Below are positions 54,748 through 62,781 of a stretch of 64,000 nt of DNA, one piece after another. Made by a program: the position numbers and the translations under genes. The notes below the pieces were generated by a model, which saw only the letters and a program-made list of their open reading frames with translations, was not told the DNA's origin and did not search any database. The DNA lies in contig CALOEL010000002.1 in NCBI GenBank assembly GCA_942492375.1, positions 248,001 to 312,000 on the forward strand, in the 5' to 3' direction. The first letter of the stretch is position 1. The number at the start of each line of letters is the position of its first letter. Origin of the DNA: JAHEAO01 sp942492375 (lineage in GTDB: Bacteria > Pseudomonadota > Alphaproteobacteria > Rhodobacterales > Rhodobacteraceae).

Positions 54748-55767
54748 ATGAAAAAAAGTGCATTTCTTGGCGCACTGGCCTTTGCGGGCCTCGCTGCCGG
54801 TGTGGCTTCGGCCGCCACGCTCGATGATGTAAAGTCGCGTGGCAAGTTGAACTGCGGCGTCGCGACCGGAGTCCCCGGTTTTGCTGCGCCCGACGCGAAC
54901 GGCGTCTGGCAGGGCTTCGATGTTGCGGTCTGCCGCGCTGTTGCCGCCGCCGTTCTTGGCGATCCGATGGCCGTGGAATTCACGCCGACCACCGGTCAGA
55001 CCCGCTTTACTGCCCTCGCATCCGGCGAGGTCGACATGCTGGCGCGGAACACGACCTGGACATTCTCGCGCGACACCGACCTGAAATTCGATTTCATTGG
55101 CGTCAACTACTATGATGGTCAGGGCTTCATGATCCCGAAGGCGCTTGGCGTGTCCTCGGCCAAGGAACTCGATGGTGCGACGGTCTGCATTCAAACCGGC
55201 ACGACGACCGAGCTGAACCTTGCGGATTACTTCCGCATCAACAACATCAGCTACGAACCTGTGCCGGTCGAGACCAATGCCGAAGCACAGCAGCAGTATC
55301 TGGCCGGTGCCTGCGACGTCTACACCACTGACGCCTCGGGCTTGGCCGCGACCCGCGCGACCTTCGAGAATCCCGCAGATCACATCCTGCTTCCCGAAAT
55401 CATCTCGAAAGAGCCGCTCGGCCCGCTCGTTCGCCATGGCGACAACGAATGGGGCGACATCGTGCGCTGGACGTTCAACGCGCTCGTCGCTGCGGAAGAA
55501 CTCGGGATCACATCGGCCAATGTCGCGGACATGTCCGCCGCTCCCACCGACAACCCCGAGATCAACCGTCTTCTGGGATCCGAGGGCGAATTGGGCGCCA
55601 TGATCCGTCTTGACGCCGATTGGGCCAAGAGGGCCATCCTTGCCGGCGGCAACTATGGCGAGATTTTCGAGAAGAACATCGGTGAGAACACGCCGATCGG
55701 TCTGGCTCGCGGGTTGAACGCCCAGTGGACCAACGGCGGTCTGCTCTACTCTCCGCCGTTCCGGTAA
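54748..55767 (+). CDS. aapJ: general L-amino acid ABC transporter, periplasmic binding protein
   Basis: A 339-aa family 3 solute-binding protein. Sec signal MKKSAFLGALAFAGLAAGVASA is cleaved before ATLDDV. The mature start DVKSRGKLNCGVATGVPGFA and the two-lobe glutamate/arginine-binding pattern (TTGQTRFTALASGEVDMLARNT) match AapJ/BztA. Five-codon AAA-rich start and GGAAGAGG give strong initiation. Followed by a hairpin separating it from the permeases, so the binding protein can be made in excess. Confidence 0.94.
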   Translation: MKKSAFLGALAFAGLAAGVASAATLDDVKSRGKLNCGVATGVPGFAAPDANGVWQGFDVAVCRAVAAAVLGDPMAVEFTPTTGQTRFTALASGEVDMLARNTTWTFSRDTDLKFDFIGVNYYDGQGFMIPKALGVSSAKELDGATVCIQTGTTTELNLADYFRINNISYEPVPVETNAEAQQQYLAGACDVYTTDASGLAATRATFENPADHILLPEIISKEPLGPLVRHGDNEWGDIVRWTFNALVAAEELGITSANVADMSAAPTDNPEINRLLGSEGELGAMIRLDADWAKRAILAGGNYGEIFEKNIGENTPIGLARGLNAQWTNGGLLYSPPFR

Positions 55768-55780
55768 ACCACCGAATCGG

Positions 55781-55807
55781 AAGGGCGCGGTCTGAAACCG
55801 CGCCCTT
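55781..55807 (+). terminator. attenuating hairpin between aapJ and aapQ
   Basis: Perfect 11-bp stem AAGGGCGCGGT-CTGAA-ACCGCGCCCTT followed by CACGTTTTG. A partial terminator/3' stabiliser that would raise aapJ mRNA relative to aapQMP. Confidence 0.75.
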
Positions 55808-55897
55808 CACGTTTTGGCTAGCCGGAAACGGATTGCCTAGCGACCCGCAAGAGGTTGCAGGCAAATATCAACATCAGGGAGCATGGGGGCGTCATTC

Positions 55898-57115
55898 ATG
55901 ACGACACTGACCGATCCTTCTAAGGAATCGTTCCACCTCAGCCAGCTAATCTACGACACGCGCTATCGTTCGATGACCATCCAGGTCGTCGCTCTGATCG
56001 GCTTCATGGCGTTGTTCGCATGGCTGATATCCAATACCGTTGCCAACCTTCAGGCGCTCGGCAAGGATTTCGACTTCGGCTTCCTGACCGTGCGCTCGGG
56101 CTATGACATCAACCAGACGCTCATAGAGTACGACTCGAACTCGACACATCTTCGGGCGACGATCGTTGGTTTGCTGAACACGCTGCTTGTCGCGTTTCTT
56201 GGCTGTATCCTTGCAACGATCGTGGGCGTCATAGCCGGTGTCTTGCGGCTGTCGAAGAACTGGCTGACCGCGCGGCTCATGAGCTTTTACATCGAGAGCT
56301 TCCGAAACATTCCGGTCCTGCTCTGGATCATCGCATTCTTTGCGGTCCTGACCGAAGCAACACCCGCACCCAACGCGTTCCGCGGCGAAACGCCGACCGC
56401 ATCGATGTGGTTGAACGAAACCATCGCGGTAACGAACCGCGGCACCTACGTGCCGCTTCCGGTCTGGCACGAAGGTTCGACGATCCTCGTTCTGGTTTTC
56501 CTCGCCTCGCTCGTCGGCATCTGGGTATTCGGCCGCTACTCCCGCAAGCGGCAGGAAGCGACGGGGGACATCCTGCCGAATTTCTGGATCAAGCTGGGGA
56601 TATTCCTCGTTCCCTCGCTGCTCGCCTATTTCATTATGGGTCGTCCCGTGACGCTGGACTATCCTGCGCTCCAGGGCTTCAATTTTCAGGGTGGCCTGCA
56701 CATGCGCAACTCGCTTCTTGCGCTTTGGCTCGCCCTGTCCTTCTACACCGGCGCCTTCATCGCAGAGAACGTGCGGGGCGGTATCCTAGCAGTCTCGCAC
56801 GGTCAGACCGAAGCAGCTTTCGCTTTGGGATTGCGCCCCAATCGCACCATGAGATTGGTTATCCTGCCTCAGGCGCTTCGAGTGATCATCCCGCCGCTGA
56901 TTTCGCAGTATCTCAACTTGACCAAGAACTCCTCGCTCGCGATCGCCGTGGGATATATGGATCTGCGATCGACCATCGGGGGCATCACCTTGAACCAAAC
57001 GGGACGAGAGTTGGAATGCATGATGTTGATGATGCTCATCTACCTGATCATCTCGCTTCTGATTTCCTCCTCGATGAACGTGTATAACAAGTCCGTCAGA
57101 CTGAAGGAGCGGTGA
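55898..57115 (+). CDS. aapQ: general L-amino acid ABC transporter permease AapQ
   Basis: A 405-aa His/Glu-type permease. A long N-terminal part with the first helix (about 30-55) precedes the channel domain starting TIVGLLNTLLVAFLGC (near 89). ESFRNIPVLLWI is near 135, and the EAA loop FALGLRPNRTMRLVILPQALR near 305. ATG 55898 has a GGGGG-rich site 8 nt upstream; in-frame ATG 55883 (5 residues longer) sits too close to GGGAG. Pairs with AapM. Confidence 0.92.
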   Translation: MTTLTDPSKESFHLSQLIYDTRYRSMTIQVVALIGFMALFAWLISNTVANLQALGKDFDFGFLTVRSGYDINQTLIEYDSNSTHLRATIVGLLNTLLVAFLGCILATIVGVIAGVLRLSKNWLTARLMSFYIESFRNIPVLLWIIAFFAVLTEATPAPNAFRGETPTASMWLNETIAVTNRGTYVPLPVWHEGSTILVLVFLASLVGIWVFGRYSRKRQEATGDILPNFWIKLGIFLVPSLLAYFIMGRPVTLDYPALQGFNFQGGLHMRNSLLALWLALSFYTGAFIAENVRGGILAVSHGQTEAAFALGLRPNRTMRLVILPQALRVIIPPLISQYLNLTKNSSLAIAVGYMDLRSTIGGITLNQTGRELECMMLMMLIYLIISLLISSSMNVYNKSVRLKER

Positions 57116-57116
57116 T

Positions 57117-58427
57117 ATGAGTGATCTTCACGCACATACCGTCGCCTTCGTCCGCGAGACGATGCTGCCCGAGGCGGAGCCGCCGCTGACCGAACGCGGC
57201 GTGATCAAATGGATGCGCGAGAACCTGTTTTCGAACTGGTTCAACGGCATTCTGACGGTCGTTTCGCTGTACCTGATCTATGCCCTGCTGTCACACATCC
57301 TGCCGTGGCTGCTGAATTCCATCTGGGTCGCGGATTCGCTGGACGAATGCCGTCAGATCCGGGATGCCGTGAACGACGGGGAACCCAGCGCCTGTTTCGC
57401 CGTCATCACCGAGCGGTGGAAGCAGTTGCTTTACGGCTTCTACCCCGAGCGGTTCTATTGGCGGCCCAATCTCACAGCCGTTCTTCTGATCGTCGCGCTC
57501 GCGCCGATACTCTTCGATTTTCTGCCCCGAAAGCTGCTGTGGTTCTCTGCACTGTTCCCGTTCGTGGCCGTCTGGCTGATCTGGGGAGGATCGATCTGGC
57601 TGCCCGTGACAGTGCTGGCCGGCTTCATCATCGGCTATTTCGCCTTCACATTTCTTGGATCGGTCAGCAGCCTGGTCGCGGTGATCGGTGCGTTTGTGGT
57701 GCCCGCGCTTTGGTGGTTGTTCTTGGCCGCACCGGTGGCGGATGCCTTGCAGTCGGTCCTGCCGTACAGCCTGCCATCGGTGAATTCCAAGCAGATCGGC
57801 GGTTTCATGATCTCGGTCGTCATCGGACTTGCCGGCATCGTTCTGTCGCTTCCGATCGGGATCGTCCTGGCCCTTGGCCGGCAGTCGGATTTGCTGATCG
57901 TCAAGACGATCTGCGTCGGGTTCATCGAATTCATCAGGGGTGTTCCCCTGATCGCGCTGCTGTTCACCGCATCGCTCTTGCTGAACTACTTCCTGCCTCC
58001 AGGTACGAATTTCGACATCGTGCTGCGGGTGATCATCATGGTCACTCTGTTTGCGTCGGCCTATATGGCAGAGGTGATACGGGGCGGTTTGGCCGCGTTG
58101 CCGAAGGGTCAGTACGAGGCGGCTGACGCGCTCGGCCTCGACTATTGGAAGGCGCAGCGATTGATCATCATGCCGCAAGCGCTCAAGATCTCGATCCCAG
58201 GCATCGTCAACACGTTCATCGGCCTCTTCAAGGATACGACGCTCGTCATTTTCATTGGCATATTCGACATGCTTGGACTGACGAACACGATCCGGGCGTC
58301 GACCGACTGGAACGGCGTCTACTGGGAACTCTTCATCTTCGTCGCGCTGGTCTTCTGGGTCTGTTGCTTCTCGATGTCACAATATTCGCAATGGCTGGAG
58401 CGAAAGCTTCTGACCGAGCGCCGCTAG
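57117..58427 (+). CDS. aapM: general L-amino acid ABC transporter permease AapM
   Basis: A 436-aa permease, longer than AapQ because of extra N-terminal helices (about 45-65 and 120-205). The channel domain begins near 220 (GGFMISVVIGLAGIVLSLPIG). GFIEFIRGVPLIALLF is near 265, and the EAA loop AADALGLDYWKAQRLIIMPQ near 335. It starts one base after aapQ ends. Confidence 0.93.
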   Translation: MSDLHAHTVAFVRETMLPEAEPPLTERGVIKWMRENLFSNWFNGILTVVSLYLIYALLSHILPWLLNSIWVADSLDECRQIRDAVNDGEPSACFAVITERWKQLLYGFYPERFYWRPNLTAVLLIVALAPILFDFLPRKLLWFSALFPFVAVWLIWGGSIWLPVTVLAGFIIGYFAFTFLGSVSSLVAVIGAFVVPALWWLFLAAPVADALQSVLPYSLPSVNSKQIGGFMISVVIGLAGIVLSLPIGIVLALGRQSDLLIVKTICVGFIEFIRGVPLIALLFTASLLLNYFLPPGTNFDIVLRVIIMVTLFASAYMAEVIRGGLAALPKGQYEAADALGLDYWKAQRLIIMPQALKISIPGIVNTFIGLFKDTTLVIFIGIFDMLGLTNTIRASTDWNGVYWELFIFVALVFWVCCFSMSQYSQWLERKLLTERR

Positions 58428-58439
58428 GGAGACCGAGCT

Positions 58440-59231
58440 ATGTCTGATACTGCAATCGAACGGCCCATTGACCGCAGCCACATGAAGGTCTCGGATGAGG
58501 TGGCTGTTCAGATCGAGAACATGAACAAGTGGTTCGGGACGTTCCACGTTCTCAGGGATATCGATCTGACGGTCTATCGAGGTGAGCGGATCGTCATCTG
58601 CGGACCGTCGGGATCCGGCAAGTCCACGCTTATCCGCTGCATCAACGCGCTGGAAGAGCACCAGTCAGGGCGCATAGAGGTGGACGGAACCGTGCTGTCC
58701 TCTGACCTGAAGAACATCGACAAGATCCGTTCCGAGGTCGGGATGTGCTTCCAGCATTTCAACCTGTTCCCGCATCTAACGATCCTGGAAAACTGCACGC
58801 TGGCGCCGATCTGGGTTCGCAAGACGCCGAAAAAGGAAGCCATCGAGACCGCGATGCATTTCCTTGAAAAGGTGAAGATTCCAGAGCAGGCGAACAAGTA
58901 TCCGGGTCAGTTGTCGGGCGGTCAGCAACAGCGGGTGGCGATCGCGCGGTCGCTCTGCATGAAGCCCAAGATCATGCTGTTCGACGAACCGACATCGGCG
59001 CTCGACCCTGAGATGATCAAGGAAGTGCTGGATACGATGATCGAACTCGCGGAAGAGGGCATGACCATGCTCTGCGTGACGCATGAGATGGGCTTTGCCC
59101 GACAGGTGGCCAACCGCGTGATCTTCATGGATCAGGGGCAGATCGTCGAACAGAACGAGCCGGAAGAGTTCTTCCTTCATCCGAAGTCCGAACGGACCAA
59201 GCTGTTTCTCAGCCAGATTCTCGGCCACTGA
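58440..59231 (+). CDS. aapP: general L-amino acid ABC transporter ATPase AapP
   Basis: A 263-aa ATPase with Walker A GPSGSGKST (near 58-66), Q-loop FQHFNLFPHLT, signature LSGGQQQRVAIARSL and Walker B MLFDEPTSALDPEM. Switch His is in CVTHEMGFARQV. GlnQ/HisP-type sequence. Completes aapJQMP. Convergent with sixA. Confidence 0.96.
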   Translation: MSDTAIERPIDRSHMKVSDEVAVQIENMNKWFGTFHVLRDIDLTVYRGERIVICGPSGSGKSTLIRCINALEEHQSGRIEVDGTVLSSDLKNIDKIRSEVGMCFQHFNLFPHLTILENCTLAPIWVRKTPKKEAIETAMHFLEKVKIPEQANKYPGQLSGGQQQRVAIARSLCMKPKIMLFDEPTSALDPEMIKEVLDTMIELAEEGMTMLCVTHEMGFARQVANRVIFMDQGQIVEQNEPEEFFLHPKSERTKLFLSQILGH

Positions 59232-59280
59232 CTTCGGCCATGCAGTAGCTCGGCCGGGGGCGGTGCTCCGGCTGCAGCCG

Positions 59281-59787
59281 TCACGCTTCGCCGCGCGGCA
59301 CAGCAAAGTCCAGGACGTCGCCGGTTTCCCATTTCACGTCGCGCCAGTCCGAAACATCGAACTGGAAAACGGTCGTGGCCGCAGTCGGATAGTGGCTGAA
59401 GCGGGGATGATGCGGTGGATTGCCGGCAAGAGCCCCGGCCATGCGCGCCATTCCTGGATTATGACCCAGCATCAGCACGGTCTGGGCCGATCCGGACCCT
59501 TGCAAGACTTCCAGCATCTGTTCGGCAGACGCGTGGTAGAGCGACTTGTCCAGCCTGAGCTCTGCTTGCGCTGAAAGTGCATTCTCGATGATTTCCCAGG
59601 TTTCCCGTGTGCGGGCGGCGGTGGAGCAAAGCACCAGATCCGGGCGGTAGTCATGCTGCGCCAGCCATTCTCCGATGTCGAGTGCCCCGTCCCGCCCGCG
59701 TCCGTTAAGGGGCCGATCATGGTCTTCAAGCTTCGGATCGTCCCAGCTCGATTTCGCATGGCGGATCAGAATGAGGCGATGAGTCAT
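59281..59787 (-). CDS. SixA-like histidine phosphatase
   Basis: A 168-aa phosphoglycerate-mutase-superfamily protein. The catalytic RHAKSSW is at 9-15, a second Arg in STAARTRET (near 60) and a second His in LGHNPGM (near 107). Size and motifs fit SixA, which dephosphorylates phosphohistidine in phosphorelays. Overlaps the upstream Fe-S gene by 4 bp. The target protein is unknown. Confidence 0.87.
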   Translation of the reverse strand: MTHRLILIRHAKSSWDDPKLEDHDRPLNGRGRDGALDIGEWLAQHDYRPDLVLCSTAARTRETWEIIENALSAQAELRLDKSLYHASAEQMLEVLQGSGSAQTVLMLGHNPGMARMAGALAGNPPHHPRFSHYPTAATTVFQFDVSDWRDVKWETGDVLDFAVPRGEA

Positions 59788-60443
59788 TTGTGAAAGGCCT
59801 TCATGTGAAAAGCCGATTGGTCATGCAATCGGCCGTAGGCTGCGGAAACGGGACAGGCCCGGCGAACCGCGCAGCCCTGTGACATGCAGGCAAGGCCCGG
59901 TTCTGTGTTCAGAAAAGCATGGCAGCGCTCAAGTTGATAGCCTTCATCTGAGAGGGCGTGAACCGGGCAGGCGCTGCGACAGGGCTGGTCGGCGCAGGTG
60001 TCGCAGGGCCTCTGCGACGGGTCGGGCAGGGTCACCGGATAGGGCAGCAACAGCGCTCCGCGGTAGGACACGAAAAGGCCTGCAACATCGTGAACCAGCA
60101 GCCCGACAGGCGAGGTCCACGACCGCCCGCTTCGAAGCGCCCAGGTGACGAAAGGTTGATACGGTGGCCCGCCAAACGGGAAAGCGGCATGCCCGCCAGC
60201 CTCCCTTGCAAGGCGCTCGATCACGCGGGTGGACCAGCGGTCAAGGGGGTCGGGCGTGTTGTCGCGAAACTCGGGGCTTTCAAGTGCGCGTGGCCAGAAA
60301 CCGGGTTCCCTGGGTCCTAGCAGCAGCAGCGTGCGGGTTTCCGCTGGAAGCGCGTCGGCGGGTTTGGCGTTGAAGCCACCGAAAATGTCGAGACCGTCAG
60401 CGGCGATCATCTTGCGCAGGCCATGATAATCGAGTGACGACAT
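59784..60443 (-). CDS. short 4Fe-4S ferredoxin-type protein (QueG-like C-terminal domain)
   Basis: A 219-aa protein. The Fe-S motifs are CDTCADQPCRSACPVHAL (near 146-163) and a second group, CHAFL...GLACMSQGCAVRRACP (near 174-198), enough for one or two [4Fe-4S] clusters. The N-terminal part resembles the start of epoxyqueuosine reductase-type proteins but is far shorter (QueG about 350 aa) and lacks its cobalamin region. Function unknown. Coupled to sixA and 13 bp downstream of argB. Confidence 0.8.
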   Translation of the reverse strand: MSSLDYHGLRKMIAADGLDIFGGFNAKPADALPAETRTLLLLGPREPGFWPRALESPEFRDNTPDPLDRWSTRVIERLAREAGGHAAFPFGGPPYQPFVTWALRSGRSWTSPVGLLVHDVAGLFVSYRGALLLPYPVTLPDPSQRPCDTCADQPCRSACPVHALSDEGYQLERCHAFLNTEPGLACMSQGCAVRRACPVSAAYGRLHDQSAFHMKAFHK

Positions 60444-60456
60444 GGCCCCGCCCGAT

Positions 60457-61323
60457 CTAACTTGCCCGGATCAAGGAACCGGCGCCGTGTTCGGTATAAA
60501 GTTCCAGCAGGCAGGCATTCGGCGCCCGACCGTCCAGGATAACCACGGCGCGGACGCCGCCCTCCAACGCGTCCAGGGCGGTTTCGGTTTTCGGGATCAT
60601 TCCACCTACAATCACACCGTCAGCGGTCATTTGCCGGATCTGCCCGGCGTTGAGCGCGGTCAGGACCTCGCCCGCTGCATTCTTGACGCCGGCGACATCT
60701 GTCAGCAACAGCAGCCGGTCGGCCTTCAGGGCCGCGGCGATAGCGCCGGCCGCTGTGTCGCCGTTGACGTTGAAGGTCTCGCCATTCCTGCCAACTCCGA
60801 TCGGGGCGATGATCGGAATGATCTCCGCGGCGGCGAGCGAGCGAAGGAATTCCGGATTGACCTCCTTCGGGTCACCCACGAGCCCGAGTTCCGGATCGGC
60901 ATAGTCGCAGATCATCAGATTGGCATCCTTGCCGGAAAGCCCGATCGCCTTGCCGCCCTGAGAGTTGATCGCCTGCACGATCCTCTTGTTGACGAGGCCC
61001 GACAACACCATCTCGACGATTTCCATCGTCGCGGCATCGGTCACGCGCTTGCCACCTACGAATTCCGACTTGATGGCAAGCCGCGCCAGCAGGTCATTGA
61101 TCATCGGGCCGCCACCATGAACGATCACCGGATTTACACCGACCTGCTGCATCAGAACCACATCCCGGGCAAAGCTGACCATAGCCTCGTCGCTGCCCAT
61201 CGCATGTCCGCCCAGCTTGATGACCACGGTAGCGCCATCGTAGCGTTGCAGATACGGCAGGGCCTGCGACAGAGTGCGGGCGGTGGCGATCCAGTCCCTG
61301 TTCATCATGTCATGCTTTTTCAT
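60457..61323 (-). CDS. argB: acetylglutamate kinase
   Basis: A 288-aa enzyme phosphorylating N-acetylglutamate in arginine synthesis. Phosphate-binding KLGGHAM (near 36-42), substrate-binding VIVHGGGPMIN (near 66-76) and FNVNGDTAAGAIAAAL (near 189-204) are all present. The N-terminal helix RDWIATARTLSQALPYLQRY fits the arginine-inhibited hexameric type. ATG 61321-61323 is used; internal ATGs at 61308 and 61305 are alternatives. Confidence 0.95.
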   Translation of the reverse strand: MKKHDMMNRDWIATARTLSQALPYLQRYDGATVVIKLGGHAMGSDEAMVSFARDVVLMQQVGVNPVIVHGGGPMINDLLARLAIKSEFVGGKRVTDAATMEIVEMVLSGLVNKRIVQAINSQGGKAIGLSGKDANLMICDYADPELGLVGDPKEVNPEFLRSLAAAEIIPIIAPIGVGRNGETFNVNGDTAAGAIAAALKADRLLLLTDVAGVKNAAGEVLTALNAGQIRQMTADGVIVGGMIPKTETALDALEGGVRAVVILDGRAPNACLLELYTEHGAGSLIRAS

Positions 61324-61387
61324 TGCGCTCTGTCCCGGTTCGGCGGTCAGTTAGGCGGAAGTTCAGCATGGATGCAAGGTATCGCCG

Positions 61388-62035
61388 TCAGTCGAGATCG
61401 GCGATGATGGCACGAAGGGTGGGAATACCTTCACCCTTTTCCGAAGAGGTCAGCACGATCTCCGGAAAGGCCGTGGCATGGCGCGACAGCGCCTCTCGAA
61501 CCTGCGTCAGCACCTTCTGCAACTCGGCGGGTTTGACTTTGTCAGCCTTGGTCAGAACCGTCTGGAAAGCGACGGCCGACTTGTCGAGCAGATCCATGAT
61601 CTCCTCGTCGACAGACTTAACACCGTGTCGTGCGTCGACAAGAACGAAGGCGCGGCGAAGGGTCTGGCGCCCCGACAGATAAGATTTGAGCAGCCGTTGC
61701 CACTTCTCGACCACCTTGATCGGAGCATTGGCGAAACCATAGCCGGGCAGGTCCACGAGGTAGCGATCCTCGCCGCAGGTGAAAAAGTTGATTTCTTGGG
61801 TTCGGCCCGGTGTGTTCGAAGCGCGGGCCAATCCCTTGCGACAGGTCAGGGCATTGATAAGCGTTGATTTCCCGACATTGGATCTGCCTGCGAAGCAAAC
61901 CTCCAGGCGATCGGCGGGCGGAAGGCCCTCCATCGACACGACGCCTTTGACGAACTCGGTCTGACCCGCGAACAGGATCCGACCGCGCTCGATCTCCTCT
62001 GGCGTTGCCTCGGCGATGGGGAAAGGCAGGCTCAT
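61388..62035 (-). CDS. engB: ribosome biogenesis GTPase EngB (YsxC/YihA)
   Basis: A 215-aa GTPase for large-subunit assembly. G1 is GRSNVGKST (near 51-59), G2 NTPGRTQEI, G3 DLPGYG (near 95), G4 TKADK (near 161). ATG 62033-62035 (MSLPFPIAEATPEE) gives the usual length; the frame extends into the MOSC gene. Overlaps that gene by 4 bp; in a yidC-MOSC-engB-argB run typical of Rhodobacteraceae. Confidence 0.95.
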   Translation of the reverse strand: MSLPFPIAEATPEEIERGRILFAGQTEFVKGVVSMEGLPPADRLEVCFAGRSNVGKSTLINALTCRKGLARASNTPGRTQEINFFTCGEDRYLVDLPGYGFANAPIKVVEKWQRLLKSYLSGRQTLRRAFVLVDARHGVKSVDEEIMDLLDKSAVAFQTVLTKADKVKPAELQKVLTQVREALSRHATAFPEIVLTSSEKGEGIPTLRAIIADLD

Positions 62036-62781
62036 GGCATGATCTCCAGCAAGTCGCCTACCGACACGTTGCCGGAGGTGACGACCTCGGCATAGATGCC
62101 GAAATCCTGATGTCCCCAGCCCTGCCGTAGCACTGCCAGCGTATCGGCATCCCTGACACCGGTTTCCGGGTTGGCGTTCGTCGCCTTGCACCGCTTGATG
62201 CTCTCGCGAACATGCAGTTCTGCACTTCCGATCCTAAGGCGCTTGCCGATCCACTGGAATTCTTCCCAGGGTTCCAAAGCCTCCAGAATGAAGTTGCCGC
62301 GCCAGCGCAGTGGCGAAAGTTCCTGACCCAGATGGTCGGACACCGCCTTGTGCGAGGCGAGGTTGATCAGGCTCACTGATGGAAAATCGCTATCGGTCAT
62401 GCCTCGTCCGGGCACCCTGATGATGTCGGTTGACGGCGGATGATCGTTGGTCAGCAGTGGCGCGACCCAGTCGAGGAAACGTTGCTGCTCAGTCTCGGGA
62501 TCGAAGCAAAGGTCGGGTCGGTCGGGGTGGTTCAGCGTCACTGTGCCGGAGGCTTCGTCGACCATCGCATTGATTGCCTGCAATCGCGGAACCTTCGCGC
62601 CGATGGTGAAATTGGCGCAGGGCGCCCAAGCCGAGCCATCCGCCTTTGTCCGCGCATGTGTTACCGCCCAACGCCGGTCGTAGGGCATTGTGCAGCCGGC
62701 GGTGAGGCAGACGTCGGTCAGCTGTTCCCGGCCATGCGACTTGATCGGATGCCGCCAGATCCGGGCGACGCGTCCGGTCAT
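62032..62781 (-). CDS. MOSC-domain protein
   Basis: A 249-aa protein with an N-terminal beta-barrel MOSC_N segment (VARIWRHPIKSHGRE) and a MOSC domain. The conserved Cys is in ESIKRCKATNANPETG (near 208), proposed to carry sulfur or bind molybdenum cofactor. ATG 62779-62781 overlaps the yidC stop (ATGA). The substrate is unknown; relatives include mARC-like reductases and YiiM-type proteins. Confidence 0.88.
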   Translation of the reverse strand: MTGRVARIWRHPIKSHGREQLTDVCLTAGCTMPYDRRWAVTHARTKADGSAWAPCANFTIGAKVPRLQAINAMVDEASGTVTLNHPDRPDLCFDPETEQQRFLDWVAPLLTNDHPPSTDIIRVPGRGMTDSDFPSVSLINLASHKAVSDHLGQELSPLRWRGNFILEALEPWEEFQWIGKRLRIGSAELHVRESIKRCKATNANPETGVRDADTLAVLRQGWGHQDFGIYAEVVTSGNVSVGDLLEIMP

